From positions 62,001 through 126,000 of the forward strand of contig NZ_JAKILT010000003.1 of assembly GCF_023283535.1 (NCBI RefSeq): 64,000 bases of DNA, read 5' to 3'. Shown here piece after piece: positions 42,774 to 53,273 of the stretch. The notes beneath the pieces are model-generated. The model had not been told where the DNA came from. It saw only the letters and a program-made list of their open reading frames with translations, and searched no databases. Numbering within the stretch: position 1 is the stretch's first letter; the number at the start of each line of letters is the position of its first letter. The stretch comes from Shewanella sairae (GTDB lineage Bacteria; Pseudomonadota; Gammaproteobacteria; Enterobacterales; Shewanellaceae). A program made the position numbers and the translations under genes.

Positions 42774-43757
42774 TTACTCTTTGTACTTAAGCGTACCGTT
42801 TTCTTTGATCTCATCGAACCAAAGATTGTGGTGCTGGCTTGCCCATGTTTCGTCACAGTAACCAGAAACCATACACTCCATACCACCTTCAGACATAACC
42901 GTTGCCATAAAGATATGCACGATTGAGAAAGCAGTAATGATAATAGCGCTCACTGAGTGCAGTACTAATGCGATTAGGCTTAGGGTGCGGCTAGGCTCGA
43001 ACAAGTTCGGGAATAGTAGCAACATACCTGATGCTGAAATTAATAGACCAAAGGCTGCAAATGCCCAGAACCATAATTTCTCACCCGCGTTAGCGAAACC
43101 AGCGTCTGGGTGCTTACCTTTGAATGGACCGAAGTTGATGTAACCACCAACAACCATCATCCACTTAAGGTCATACATCTTAGGCATTTGGTTCTTAGCC
43201 CATAACGTTACCATCAGCGCCCAGCCCAACATGAACGGAATAGCCATGATGTCGTGGATCTGCTTAGAAGCGTTAACTAGACTAGCCCATAGGCCTTCAC
43301 CGATATATGGCTGAACGAAGTAACGACCAGCAATTAGCATTAAGCCTGTTAGGATCAATAGCAGACAAGGAATCGCACCTAGCCAGTGAATTGATACATC
43401 AAACTTAGACCAACGGTAAACCAGCTTGCCTGAGTAACCACCGTGAAGCTTAGAAATGCCATTCACTTTGATAAACAGGACAAAAATAATGATCATGCCG
43501 AACAGGGCTGCCATTAATGCTGGAGCAAGAATATCACTACGCAATTCAAGTACACGTAGGTCATACGTGTTGATTGCTTGCGTGTGGAATTCACTTGTTG
43601 AAGTTGTACGACCTTCTTCGCCCGCTTTAAGCTGAGCCCAGATTTGGCCGTTGTTCACTTCAATGGTGTCACCCACTTTGTCAGTCGCATTAGCGAAAAC
43701 AGACACACTGAAAAACAGTGCGATTGCTACGCCTATGTGTTTTAACCATTTGTTCAT
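42774..43757 (-). CDS. fdhC: Formate dehydrogenase cytochrome b subunit FdhC, operon 1
   Basis: 327 residues. Signal peptide (FSVSVFANA), then a membrane anchor with four or more helices and the di-haem histidines in FDVSIHWLGAIPCLL, KQIHDIMAIPF, LVLHSVSA and SIVHIFMATV. It accepts electrons from FdhB and reduces menaquinone. AGAGGA precedes the ATG. The part from the middle to the C-terminus is almost identical in DNA to fdhC2, including silent sites. Confidence 0.94.
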   Translation of the reverse strand: MNKWLKHIGVAIALFFSVSVFANATDKVGDTIEVNNGQIWAQLKAGEEGRTTSTSEFHTQAINTYDLRVLELRSDILAPALMAALFGMIIIFVLFIKVNGISKLHGGYSGKLVYRWSKFDVSIHWLGAIPCLLLILTGLMLIAGRYFVQPYIGEGLWASLVNASKQIHDIMAIPFMLGWALMVTLWAKNQMPKMYDLKWMMVVGGYINFGPFKGKHPDAGFANAGEKLWFWAFAAFGLLISASGMLLLFPNLFEPSRTLSLIALVLHSVSAIIITAFSIVHIFMATVMSEGGMECMVSGYCDETWASQHHNLWFDEIKENGTLKYKE

Positions 43758-43837
43758 AATACGTCCTCTTTTACCACTGGGCGACTCACGCTAATGAGCC
43801 GCTCAGGGTACGCTAGAAATTAGTCAACCTAAGTTGA

Positions 43838-44407
43838 TTAACCCCAAGCTGCGTTTTTAGAACCACGGTATGCAACACGCTCACGGAAGATTGAAGAAAC
43901 AATATCTGCATCACCCGCTAATAGCGCTTTAGTCGCACACAACTCAGCACACATAGGTAGCTTGCCTTCAGCGATACGGTTTGCACCGTACTTCTGATGC
44001 TCTGCCTCAGAGAAGTTCTCTTCTGGGCCACCCGCACAGAAAGTACACTTGTCCATCTTACCGCGAGCACCGAAAGCACCCGATTTAGGGAACTGTGGCG
44101 CGCCAAATGGGCAAGCGTATAGGCAGTAACCACAACCGATACAAGTATCTTTGTCGTGAAGTACGATGCCATCTTCTGTCTTGTAGAAACAGTTTGCAGG
44201 ACAAACCGCCATACAAGGTGCATCGTCACAGTGCATACATGCTACAGAGATAGATGCTTCGCCTTTAACACCGTCATTGATAGTCACAACGCGACGACGT
44301 TGAATTCCCCACTCTAGAGCAGAGTCGTTTTCGTTCTTACATGCTGTGACACAACCATTACACTCGATGCAGCGCTTGGTATCACATAAAAATTTCATTG
44401 TAGCCAT
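43838..44407 (-). CDS. fdhB: Formate dehydrogenase iron-sulfur subunit FdhB, operon 1
   Basis: 189 residues with four 4Fe-4S cysteine sets: CIECNGCVTAC, CMHCDDAPCMAVCP, CIGCGYCLYACPFG and the later CTFC/CAELC. It relays electrons from FdhA to FdhC. No C-terminal membrane helix, unlike E. coli FdnH. It starts 29 bp after fdhA1. Confidence 0.95.
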   Translation of the reverse strand: MATMKFLCDTKRCIECNGCVTACKNENDSALEWGIQRRRVVTINDGVKGEASISVACMHCDDAPCMAVCPANCFYKTEDGIVLHDKDTCIGCGYCLYACPFGAPQFPKSGAFGARGKMDKCTFCAGGPEENFSEAEHQKYGANRIAEGKLPMCAELCATKALLAGDADIVSSIFRERVAYRGSKNAAWG

Positions 44408-44436
44408 TCTGGCAATTCTCCTAGCTAATACAGCTA

Positions 44437-47310
44437 TTAAGCTTTAGCAATCTGACAAAGTGTGGCTTTAGTTTCTTGCATCTGAGTCACAGGGTCATAA
44501 CCATAGGTCATTACCGTGTTACAAGATTCACCCACTACGTAAGGCTTAGTGCTAACTCCACCAGATTCTGGATATTGCAGATCTTCACCGTGCATTACAC
44601 CCGCGAAGTGATAAGGCATCCAAGTGACACCAGCACCAACACGTGGAGTTACCATCGCCTTGATCTTGATGCGTCCGCCTTCAGCACCTTCAACCCAAAC
44701 GTCATCACCGTCACGAATACCGCGATCTGTAGCATCAGCAGGGTTAATTTCGATGAACATCTCTTGTTGAAGTTCAGCCAACCATGGGCAAGAACGAGAC
44801 TCTTCACCACCACCTTCGTACTCAACCAAACGGCCAGAAGTAGAAATTAGTGGGTACTTTTTGTCTAGATCATCGCTAATAACCTTGTCTTGTAACGTTT
44901 TGTACAAGGTTGGTAGACGGTGAACTTGCATGTCGTTATGAGTTGGGTACTTCTCAATCAGATCACGACGTGCTGTGTAGATTGGCTCACGGTGAACAGG
45001 CACTTCGTCTGGGAAAGTCCAAACGCGACAACGTGCTTTAGCGTTACCGTATGGCACCATGTTGTGTGCTAGCGCAACACGTACAATACCGCCACCTAAG
45101 TCAGTCGCCCAAGTACGGTTTTCAGCTAGTGCTTTCTCTTCAGCAGTTAGCTCATCCCACCAGCCAAGTTGCTTCAGCATCTTGTCATCAAATTGTGGGT
45201 AACCGTCTTGAATGTCAGCATCAACAGAAGCAGAATCTTCAGCTAGAATGCTCACGCCTTCGTGTTCAACACCAAAACGAGCACGGAAGTTACCACCACC
45301 TTGGTTAACGTTCATACCTGTGCGGTATAGAATCTGTGTACCAGGATGCTTCTGCTCTGGAGTACCCCAACATGGCCAAGGTAGACCGTAAGTCTCGCCC
45401 TTGTTCACGCCGCCAGCAGCTTCTAGCGTTTCAGAAGAGAAATCACCCCAGTTCATAGTGTGAGCACGGATACGCTCTGGGCTCCAACCTGTGTAACCCA
45501 CTGAACGCATACCTTTAGCGTATTCGCGCATGATGTCATCAGAATCAGGCATATTGCCATTAACCTTGATGTGCTTAGTCCATGCGTCAGCAATGCCTAC
45601 ATGCTTCGCTAAGCGGTACATGATCTCTAGGTCATTCTTAGAGTCGAATAATGGCTCAACAACCTGTTGACGCCACTGTGCACTACGACCAGAGTTGTTT
45701 ACTGAGCCTTCACACTCGTACTGAGTTGCAGCTGGTAGTAAGTAAACGCCATCTTGACGACGGTGCATAACACCCGCCATTGTTGGATACGGATCCACAA
45801 CAACTACTGTTTCTAGCTTGTCCAATGCGTCACGTACTTCCATCTGACGCGTTTCAGTGTTAACTGATTGACCCCAGAAGAATGCTAGACGTAAGTTATC
45901 TTTTTGCGCAAGTTTGTCTTTAGCTTCTAATACACCATCTTGCCAGCGAGAACATGGCATACCAGGAGTAGTCATTGGGCTACGACCTAAGTAAGGCTTT
46001 TGGTCGAAACGTGCTTTAACTGAGTCGAATGGTAGATCCCATACGCGAGACCAGTGGTGCCATGCGCCTTCACCAACGCCGTAGTAGCCTGGTAAGTTGT
46101 CGAATAGCAGACCCATGTCCGTTGCGCCCTGAACGTTGTCGTGGCCACGGAAAATGTTAGTACCACCACCTGATACACCCATGTTACCTAGCACTAGCTG
46201 CAGGATAGAGTACATACGCGTGTTAGCGTTACCAACGTGATGCTGAGTACCACCCATACACCAAATTACAGTACCTGGACGGTTAGTCGCCATTTGTTTA
46301 GCAGCAGCATAAACAGCTTCGCGAGATACGCCAGTTACGTTTTCAACTTCTTCAGGAGTCCAACGCGCAGCTTCTTCACGGATCTTGTCCATGCCGTAAG
46401 CACGTGTGCGGATAAACTCTTTATCTTCCCAACCATTTTCAAAAATGTGCCACATTAGACCGTAAACCAAAGGAATATCGGTACCTGGACGTAATGGTAG
46501 GTGAATATCAGAATGCGCCATAGTGCGAGAGAAACGTGGGTCAGCAACAGTCATTGTCGCGCCGCGCTCTTTGGCGATTAAAATGTGCTGCATCGCTACT
46601 GGATGCGCCTCTGCAGGGTTTGCCCCAATCAGGAAGATATTTTTTGCGTTACGAATATCGTTGAAAGAGTTGGTTTGTGCACCGTAACCCCAAGTGTTCG
46701 CAACACCAGCAACTGTCGTTGAGTGACAAATACGCGCTGAATGGTCAACGTTGTTTGTGCCCCACATTGCCGCTAACTTACGGTACATGTATGCACCTTC
46801 GTTAGAGAACTTCGCACTACCCATGAAGTAAACTGAATCAGGACCTGATGTTTGATTGATCTCAAGCATCTTATCGCCGATTTCAGAAATAGCTTGTTCC
46901 CATGAAAGCTTCTTCCACTTACCGCCTTCAAGCTTCATTGGGTACTTAACACGCTTATTTGAATGCGTGTGGTAACGTAAGCTCGCGCCTTTAGCACAGT
47001 GGCCGCCAGAGTTGAATGGGTGGTCAAATGCAGGCTCTTGACCTGTCCAAACACCATTTTGAACTTCTGCGTATAAACCACAGCCTACCGCACAAGCACT
47101 ACATACAGTACGCTTGATTTCAGTTGGTGCGTCATGAGCAACAGTTTGCACTTTAGCTTCTGCTTTACGCATCATGCCAGTGCCTAATAAAGAAGCTGCT
47201 GCGATACCACCAGATGTGATACCTGCTTGCTTCATAAACTGACGACGGCTAATACCTAGAGTCTTTTTCTCTACGGTAGGTGCCGCGTTAGATTGGCGAG
47301 TTAACTTCAT
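44437..47310 (-). CDS. fdhA: Formate dehydrogenase catalytic subunit FdhA, operon 1
   Basis: 957 residues. Twin-arginine signal SRRQFMK (residues 21-27), [4Fe-4S] motif CSACAVGC (about 70-77), and the active-site Cys195-His196 in SARICHSTTVAG: cysteine, not selenocysteine. The molybdopterin-binding domains are complete (GTQHHVGNANTR, FFWGQSVNTETRQ, SGRLVEYEGGGEESRSCPWL). Oxidises periplasmic formate with a bis-MGD Mo or W centre. The middle (GVGEGAWHHWSRVWDLPF) diverges from FdhA2 and FdhA3, suggesting a different role or partner. Confidence 0.96.
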   Translation of the reverse strand: MKLTRQSNAAPTVEKKTLGISRRQFMKQAGITSGGIAAASLLGTGMMRKAEAKVQTVAHDAPTEIKRTVCSACAVGCGLYAEVQNGVWTGQEPAFDHPFNSGGHCAKGASLRYHTHSNKRVKYPMKLEGGKWKKLSWEQAISEIGDKMLEINQTSGPDSVYFMGSAKFSNEGAYMYRKLAAMWGTNNVDHSARICHSTTVAGVANTWGYGAQTNSFNDIRNAKNIFLIGANPAEAHPVAMQHILIAKERGATMTVADPRFSRTMAHSDIHLPLRPGTDIPLVYGLMWHIFENGWEDKEFIRTRAYGMDKIREEAARWTPEEVENVTGVSREAVYAAAKQMATNRPGTVIWCMGGTQHHVGNANTRMYSILQLVLGNMGVSGGGTNIFRGHDNVQGATDMGLLFDNLPGYYGVGEGAWHHWSRVWDLPFDSVKARFDQKPYLGRSPMTTPGMPCSRWQDGVLEAKDKLAQKDNLRLAFFWGQSVNTETRQMEVRDALDKLETVVVVDPYPTMAGVMHRRQDGVYLLPAATQYECEGSVNNSGRSAQWRQQVVEPLFDSKNDLEIMYRLAKHVGIADAWTKHIKVNGNMPDSDDIMREYAKGMRSVGYTGWSPERIRAHTMNWGDFSSETLEAAGGVNKGETYGLPWPCWGTPEQKHPGTQILYRTGMNVNQGGGNFRARFGVEHEGVSILAEDSASVDADIQDGYPQFDDKMLKQLGWWDELTAEEKALAENRTWATDLGGGIVRVALAHNMVPYGNAKARCRVWTFPDEVPVHREPIYTARRDLIEKYPTHNDMQVHRLPTLYKTLQDKVISDDLDKKYPLISTSGRLVEYEGGGEESRSCPWLAELQQEMFIEINPADATDRGIRDGDDVWVEGAEGGRIKIKAMVTPRVGAGVTWMPYHFAGVMHGEDLQYPESGGVSTKPYVVGESCNTVMTYGYDPVTQMQETKATLCQIAKA

Positions 47311-47328
47311 CGCTGTACTTCTCCTAAA

Positions 47329-47526
47329 CTAGCCGCGTAAGCTATTGTAATAACTGCGAATGTGTGCAGTTTCATGATAGCCATCTACATTTTTGGTGCT
47401 AACTTTCGTTTCACTTGCTTGAGCAACACTTACGCCAGTTGCGGCGATAGCAACACTTGCAGTGCCGCCGATAGTTAGTGCTTTCAGCAAAGATCTGCGG
47501 TTCAGATCAGGCTGTTGCTTTTTCAT
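47329..47526 (-). CDS. Small TAT-signal protein of fdh operon 1
   Basis: 65 residues from ATG 47526 (AGGAG 5 nt upstream). It is mostly a twin-arginine signal (LNRRSLLKALTIGG) followed by about 25 mature residues ending ETAHIRSYYNSLRG. It belongs to the 'formate dehydrogenase region TAT target' family, found before fdhA in many bacteria. Exported folded or with FdhA; function unknown. First gene of the operon, 18 bp before fdhA1. Confidence 0.88.
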   Translation of the reverse strand: MKKQQPDLNRRSLLKALTIGGTASVAIAATGVSVAQASETKVSTKNVDGYHETAHIRSYYNSLRG

Positions 47527-48497
47527 TTTCACTCCTAGTAGGAAGGAATAGTTTTGTTTATAAACACTTAAGATAGATCCAATAACGCTACGACTTGCAA
47601 CGCAGGTTAATCGCTAGTTAATCAGCCGTTTAACATTGTAAAAAGTGTATATTTATTAGAGTTATCCCCAATATAGCCGGCGTAATATAAAGAATTTCAA
47701 TCTTCAAAAAGTTGATCTAAATCCGATTAAACTTTCGATTTCAGCCAAATCAGAACAAAAGTGTTAACTAGAGCATGTTTTACAAAGCAAACTGACGCAC
47801 AACACCAAATTATCGCACCACAAACCCAACAAGCGAAAATCAAAATAAACCTATAGTCAGTAACTTATATATTTTTAGATTAATAACACCAATCTTTAAC
47901 ATATGTACCAACCAAGCCGCCATTACCAACAAATAACAATCAATATAGGCACTTTATGGTGTAAGTTTGTTGCTTTTCGGTGATAAACAAACAGGTGGTT
48001 ATGTAGAGGCAATTTGAGCTACGCATGCTCTTAACACCCTTTAACGTTAGCGAACATAAATCGGCTACCAACGTGGTGAAATCAAGTATTGAGGGCGGTT
48101 GTATATGAAGATTTAACTGAGCCGTTACATCGCTTGAGTGGCTATAGGGTAAACATGGCTTTCAATAGCTATCCGTCGTTATTGCTGGCACAAAAGACCG
48201 AACGAATTTCTACTTAACTATTGGTTGCGAAAATACAAATGACTCAAGCCTGGATGATTGTAACCACTAGGGATAGATTGCAGCTGAACACCGCCACAGC
48301 AGTGTATAACAGCATCATAGAGGCTTTGTTAGTGACAACCTCTAAATCGGCATTATTCGTCGTTATAGAGCGCTCTGGCAGGAACTAGATATTGAATAAC
48401 TTTAACAACAGACTCAGATCCCGACGCTGTTTGCCTTAAGTTAATTCACCTAGTACCAATCAGGATATGATTTTGCTCTACTCAGCGAGTTGTAGCT
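47527..48497. other. Upstream region of fdh operon 1 and unexplained spacer
   Basis: About 970 bp. 47540-47790 is the control region: it shares spaced words with the operon 2 upstream region (TTGATC at 47712 and GTGTTAACTAG at 47761, 49 bp apart in both). On the minus strand GGAT-TTAG-ATCAA (47712-47724) resembles an FNR/EtrA box. 47990-48480 has higher G+C and patches that read like coding sequence on the plus strand, but with stops in every frame. It may be a decayed gene; I cannot name it. Confidence 0.4.
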
Positions 48498-48528
48498 AAA
48501 AAAATGCCCCGACATAGTCGAGGCATTT
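48498..48528 (-). terminator. Terminator of fdh operon 2
   Basis: Minus strand: AAATGCCTCGAC pairs with GTCGGGGCATTT (one wobble), followed by T7. It is nearly the same hairpin as after operon 3. Confidence 0.9.
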
Positions 48529-48546
48529 CAAATCACTTAGCAAACA

Positions 48547-49527
48547 TTACTCTTTGTATTTAAGGGTACCGTTTGCTTTGATCTCATCAAACCAAAGGTT
48601 ATGGTGCTGACTGGCCCATGTTTCATCACAGTAACCAGAAACCATACACTCCATACCACCTTCAGACATAACCGTTGCCATAAAGATATGCACGATTGAG
48701 AAAGCAGTAATGATAATTGCGCTCACAGAGTGCAGTACTAATGCGATTAGGCTTAGGGTGCGGCTAGGCTCGAACAAGTTCGGGAATAGTAGCAACATAC
48801 CTGATGCTGAAATTAATAGACCAAAGGCTGCAAATGCCCAGAACCATAATTTCTCACCCGCGTTAGCAAAACCAGCGTCAGGATGCTTACCTTTGAATGG
48901 ACCGAAGTTGATGTAACCACCAACAACCATCATCCACTTAAGGTCATACATCTTAGGCATTTGGTTTTTCGCCCATAGCGTCACCATTAATGCCCAACCC
49001 AACATGAATGGGATAGCCATAATATCGTGCACTTGCTTAGCACCGTTCACCATTGCCGCCCACACACCTTCGCCTATGTATGGCTGGAAGAAGAAACGCC
49101 CAGCAAGCAGGGTTAAGCCTGTTAAGATCAACAACAGACAAGGAATCGCACCTAGCCAGTGAATTGATACATCAAACTTAGACCAACGATAAACCAGCTT
49201 GCCCGAGTATCCACCGTGCAGCTTAGAAATGCCGTTCACTTTGATAAACAGTACAAAAATAATGATCATCCCGAACAGGGCTGCCATTAATGCTGGCGCA
49301 AGAATATCACTGCGCAATTCAAGTACACGTAGATCATAGGTGTTAATTGCTTGGCCGTGGAATTCACTCTTCGAAGTGGTATAGCCTTCTTCACCCGCTT
49401 TTAGCTGGGCCCAGATTTGACCATTTACTTCGTTAGTGTCACCCACTTTAGGGGCATCGTGGGCAAATACCGACACACTAAATAACAGTGCAATTGCCAC
49501 GCCTATGTGTTTGAACCATTTGTTCAT
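48547..49527 (-). CDS. fdhC: Formate dehydrogenase cytochrome b subunit FdhC, operon 2
   Basis: 326 residues from ATG 49527 (MNKWFKHIG), which has AGGAGGTGAC upstream; a longer frame from 49548 overlaps that ribosome site. Same membrane anchor and haem ligands as FdhC1. A stretch of about 35 residues around LLAGRFFFQPYIGEGVWAAM differs, whereas the flanking DNA is nearly identical to fdhC1, a pattern expected from recent gene conversion. Confidence 0.94.
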   Translation of the reverse strand: MNKWFKHIGVAIALLFSVSVFAHDAPKVGDTNEVNGQIWAQLKAGEEGYTTSKSEFHGQAINTYDLRVLELRSDILAPALMAALFGMIIIFVLFIKVNGISKLHGGYSGKLVYRWSKFDVSIHWLGAIPCLLLILTGLTLLAGRFFFQPYIGEGVWAAMVNGAKQVHDIMAIPFMLGWALMVTLWAKNQMPKMYDLKWMMVVGGYINFGPFKGKHPDAGFANAGEKLWFWAFAAFGLLISASGMLLLFPNLFEPSRTLSLIALVLHSVSAIIITAFSIVHIFMATVMSEGGMECMVSGYCDETWASQHHNLWFDEIKANGTLKYKE

Positions 49528-49602
49528 GTCACCTCCTGAATGCTGCAAGCTAACTTATTAAGACAGCTTGCAGCGATTATGGACTAACTCAATATTTAGG
49601 GC

Positions 49603-50172
49603 TTAGCCCCAAACATTTTTGTTAGAACCACGGTATGCAACACGCTCACGGAAGATGGCAGAAACAACTTCTGCGTCACCCGCTAATAGCGCCTTAGTTG
49701 CACACAACTCAGCACACATAGGTAGCTTGCCTTCAGCGATACGGTTTGCACCGTACTTCTGACGCTCAGCTTCAGAGAAGTCCTCTTCTGGGCCGCCGGC
49801 ACAGAAAGTACACTTGTCCATCTTACCGCGAGCACCAAAAGCACCTGATTTAGGGAACTGTGGCGCGCCAAATGGGCAAGCATATAGGCAGTAACCACAA
49901 CCGATACAAGTATCTTTGTCGTGCAGTACGATGCCATCTTCTGTCTTGTAGAAACAGTTTGCAGGGCAAACTGCCATACAAGGTGCATCACTACAGTGCA
50001 TACATGCGACTGAAATAGATGCTTCGCCTTTAACACCGTCGTTAATTGTTACTACGCGACGGCGTTGAATTCCCCACTCTAGAGCAGAGTCGTTTTCGTT
50101 CTTACATGCTGTGACACAACCGTTACACTCGATGCAGCGCTTGGTATCACATAAAAATTTCATTGTAGCCAT
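49603..50172 (-). CDS. fdhB: Formate dehydrogenase iron-sulfur subunit FdhB, operon 2
   Basis: 189 residues, almost identical to FdhB1 with the same cysteine sets (CIECNGCVTAC, CMHCSDAPCMAVCP, CIGCGYCLYACPFG). Fewer than a dozen substitutions, mainly at the C-terminus (AEVVSAIFRERVAYRGSNKN). 29 bp after fdhA2. Confidence 0.95.
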   Translation of the reverse strand: MATMKFLCDTKRCIECNGCVTACKNENDSALEWGIQRRRVVTINDGVKGEASISVACMHCSDAPCMAVCPANCFYKTEDGIVLHDKDTCIGCGYCLYACPFGAPQFPKSGAFGARGKMDKCTFCAGGPEEDFSEAERQKYGANRIAEGKLPMCAELCATKALLAGDAEVVSAIFRERVAYRGSNKNVWG

Positions 50173-50201
50173 TCTGGCAATTCTCCTAGCTAATTCTGCA
50201 C

Positions 50202-53057
50202 TTAGGCTTTAGTGATCTGACAAAGCGATGCTTTGGTTTCCTGCATCTGAGTCACAGGGTCATAACCATAAGTCAATGCAGTGTTAGCTGATTCACCAAT
50301 AACGTAAGGAACCGTACCTTCTGGGTAGTTAGGCGCTAAGCTTTCACCGTGCATTTCACCCGCGAAGTGGTAAGGCATCCAAGTAACACCAGGCTTAACG
50401 CGTGGAGTGACCATTGCCTTAATCTTAATACGACCACCTTCAGCACCTTCTAGCCATACTGTGTCGCCGTCACGAATGCTGCGATCTGCCGCATCAGCTG
50501 GGTTAATCTCAACAAACATCTCTTGTTGAAGTTCTGCCAACCATGGGTTTGAACGCGATTCTTCACCACCACCTTCGTACTCAACTAAACGACCAGAAGT
50601 CAGACCTAGCGGATACTTAGCTGCTGAGTCTATATCTTGAATAGTCTTGTACAGTGTTGGTAGACGGTGTACTTGCATGTCAGCATATGTTGGGTACTTA
50701 GACACAAGATCACGACGTGGCGTATATAGCGGCTCACGGTGAACGGGTACTTCGTCTGGGAATGTCCAAACAATACAGCGTGCTTTAGCGTTACCGAATG
50801 GAATACAACCGTGCTTCATTGCCACACGTTGGATACCACCAGAGATATCGGTCTTCCAGTTCTTACCTTCAGCTTCAGCTTTTTCAGCCGCAGTTAGGTC
50901 GTCCCACCAGCCAAGTTGCTTAAGCATGTCAGCTGTGAACTCTGGGTAACCGTCTTGGATTTCAGCGCCTTTAGAGTAGCTACCTTCAGCAAGTAGGTTC
51001 TTACCTTTATACTCAACACCGTAACGAGCACGGAAGTTACCACCGCCCTCAAGTACGTGTTTGTTTGTGTTATAAAGGATCTGGGTACCAGGGTGCTTCT
51101 GCTCTGGTGTACCCCAACATGGCCAAGGTAGACCGTAAGTTTCACCTTTAGCAGGGCCGCCAGCAGCTTCAAGGGTCTTGTTGCTGAATGTACCCCAGTT
51201 TTGGGTGTGTAGCTTCAAGCGTTCAGGGCTTTGACCTGACATACCAATGGTCCACATACCGCGGTTGATTTCGCGAGTAATGTCTTCAATCACTAGAACG
51301 TCATTTGCATCTTTAGCAATACGCTTAGTGTACTCATCTGCAAAACCAAGCTTTTGCGATAGACGGTACATGATCTCAAGGTCAGTTTTAGATTCGAATA
51401 AAGGCTCAATAACCTGCTCACGCCACTGTTGTGAACGGCCAGAGTTAGACACAGAACCTTGGGTTTCGAACTGGGTCGCTGCTGGTAATAGATAAACACC
51501 ATTCTTACGACGGTGCATAACACCCGCCATAGTTGGGAATGGATCCACAACCACTACCGTGTCCATCTGATCAAGTGCATCACGTACGTCACGCTGACGG
51601 GTTTCAGTGTTAACTGATTGCCCCCAGAAGAACGCCATACGCACACGATCTTTCTGCGCTAGCTTCTCAGGTGTTTCTAATACACCGTCGTGCCAACGTG
51701 AACAAGGAATACCCGGCGTGTTCATTGGAATGCGGCCTAGGTATGAGTTTTGGTCGAAACGATCTTTAACCCAACCGTAATCTAGGTCCCAAACGTTACA
51801 CCAGTGCTTCCAAGAACCCGTCTTAAGACCGTAGTAACCTGGTAGCGTATCGAACAATAGACCTAAGTCAGTTGCACCCTGTACGTTATCGTGACCACGG
51901 AAGATGTTAGTACCACCACCAGACACGCCCATGTTACCTAGCGCTAGCTGCAGGATACAGTAAGCACGAGTGTTAGCATTACCGACGTGATGCTGAGTAC
52001 CACCCATACACCAAACAACCGTACCTGGACGGTTATCGGCCATCATTTTAGCCGCTTGGTAAACTTCTTCTTCTGTGCAGCCTGTGATGTTCTCAACTTC
52101 TTTAGGTGGGAACTTCTTTACTTCTTCACGAATCGTGTCCATTTCGAATACACGTTGTTCGATAAATGTCTTATCTTCCCAACCGTTTTCGAAGATGTGC
52201 CAAAGCATACCGTAGATGAATGGAATATCAGTACCAGGACGTAGACCACAGTGCAGATCTGCGTGAGCAGCTGTACGAGAGAAACGTGGGTCAACCACGA
52301 TGATTTTAGCGTTGTTTTTCTCTTTGGCGATCAAGATATGCTGCATAGCAACTGGATGCGCTTCAGCCGGGTTTGAACCGATGAAGAAGATTGCATTAGC
52401 ATTCTGGATGTCGTTGAAAGAGTTAGTTTGCGCACCATAACCCCAAGTGTTTGCAACACCGGCTACAGTGGTAGAGTGACAAATACGTGCAGAGTGGTCG
52501 ACGTTGTTCGTGCCCCACATTGCCGCAAATTTACGGTACATGTAGCAGCCTTCGTTCGAGAACTTAGCGCTACCCATAAAGTAAACAGAGTCAGGACCAG
52601 ATTCTTTACGAATGGTCTGCATTTGGTCGCCAACTTCGTTGTAAGCTTGCTCCCAAGAGAGTTTCTTCCACTTGCCATCAACAAGCTTCATTGGGTACTT
52701 AAGACGCTTTTCACCGTGACCATGTTCACGCAGTGCAGCACCTTTAGCACAGTGACCGCCGGCATTGAATGGGTGGTCGAAAGCTGGCTCTTGACCTGTC
52801 CATACGCCGTTTTGTACTTCTGCGTATAAACCACAACCTACCGCACACGCACTACATACAGTACGCTTAATTTCAGTTGGTGCATCATATGGCACGTCTT
52901 TGGCTTCTGCACGACGCATCATGCCGGTGCCCAACAAAGAAGCCGCTGCGATACCACCAGATGTAATACCTGCATGCTTCATAAATTGACGACGACTAAG
53001 ACCTAGAGTTTTTTTCTCTGTGGCTGGTGCCGCATTGGATTTGCGAGTTAACTTCAT
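50202..53057 (-). CDS. fdhA: Formate dehydrogenase catalytic subunit FdhA, operon 2
   Basis: 951 residues: twin-arginine SRRQFMK, CSACAVGC, active-site Cys193-His194. The extreme N-terminus resembles FdhA1, but from ALREHGHGEKRLKYPMKL onwards much of the middle (GLKTGSWKHWCNVWDLDY, TLEAAGGPAKGETYGLPWP) follows FdhA3, and the C-terminal third has features of both. It therefore looks mosaic between operons 1 and 3. Function as for FdhA1. Confidence 0.96.
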   Translation of the reverse strand: MKLTRKSNAAPATEKKTLGLSRRQFMKHAGITSGGIAAASLLGTGMMRRAEAKDVPYDAPTEIKRTVCSACAVGCGLYAEVQNGVWTGQEPAFDHPFNAGGHCAKGAALREHGHGEKRLKYPMKLVDGKWKKLSWEQAYNEVGDQMQTIRKESGPDSVYFMGSAKFSNEGCYMYRKFAAMWGTNNVDHSARICHSTTVAGVANTWGYGAQTNSFNDIQNANAIFFIGSNPAEAHPVAMQHILIAKEKNNAKIIVVDPRFSRTAAHADLHCGLRPGTDIPFIYGMLWHIFENGWEDKTFIEQRVFEMDTIREEVKKFPPKEVENITGCTEEEVYQAAKMMADNRPGTVVWCMGGTQHHVGNANTRAYCILQLALGNMGVSGGGTNIFRGHDNVQGATDLGLLFDTLPGYYGLKTGSWKHWCNVWDLDYGWVKDRFDQNSYLGRIPMNTPGIPCSRWHDGVLETPEKLAQKDRVRMAFFWGQSVNTETRQRDVRDALDQMDTVVVVDPFPTMAGVMHRRKNGVYLLPAATQFETQGSVSNSGRSQQWREQVIEPLFESKTDLEIMYRLSQKLGFADEYTKRIAKDANDVLVIEDITREINRGMWTIGMSGQSPERLKLHTQNWGTFSNKTLEAAGGPAKGETYGLPWPCWGTPEQKHPGTQILYNTNKHVLEGGGNFRARYGVEYKGKNLLAEGSYSKGAEIQDGYPEFTADMLKQLGWWDDLTAAEKAEAEGKNWKTDISGGIQRVAMKHGCIPFGNAKARCIVWTFPDEVPVHREPLYTPRRDLVSKYPTYADMQVHRLPTLYKTIQDIDSAAKYPLGLTSGRLVEYEGGGEESRSNPWLAELQQEMFVEINPADAADRSIRDGDTVWLEGAEGGRIKIKAMVTPRVKPGVTWMPYHFAGEMHGESLAPNYPEGTVPYVIGESANTALTYGYDPVTQMQETKASLCQITKA

Positions 53058-53075
53058 CGCTTTAATTCTCCTAAA

Positions 53076-53273
53076 CTATCCGCGTAAACTGTTGTAATAA
53101 CTACGAATGTGTGCAGTTTCATGATAGCCATTGTCATTCTTTGAACTGACTTTAGTTTCACTTGCTTGGGCAACACTGACGCCTGTTGCGGCGATTGCGA
53201 CACTTGCGGTGCCACCAATAGTCAGTGCTTTCAGCAAAGATCTGCGATTCAGATCAGGCTGTTGCTTGTTCAT
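53076..53273 (-). CDS. Small TAT-signal protein of fdh operon 2
   Basis: 65 residues, nearly identical to the operon 1 protein: LNRRSLLKALTIGG signal and ETAHIRSYYNSLRG C-terminus. CCAGGAGTAAGA precedes ATG. 18 bp before fdhA2. Confidence 0.88.
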   Translation of the reverse strand: MNKQQPDLNRRSLLKALTIGGTASVAIAATGVSVAQASETKVSSKNDNGYHETAHIRSYYNSLRG

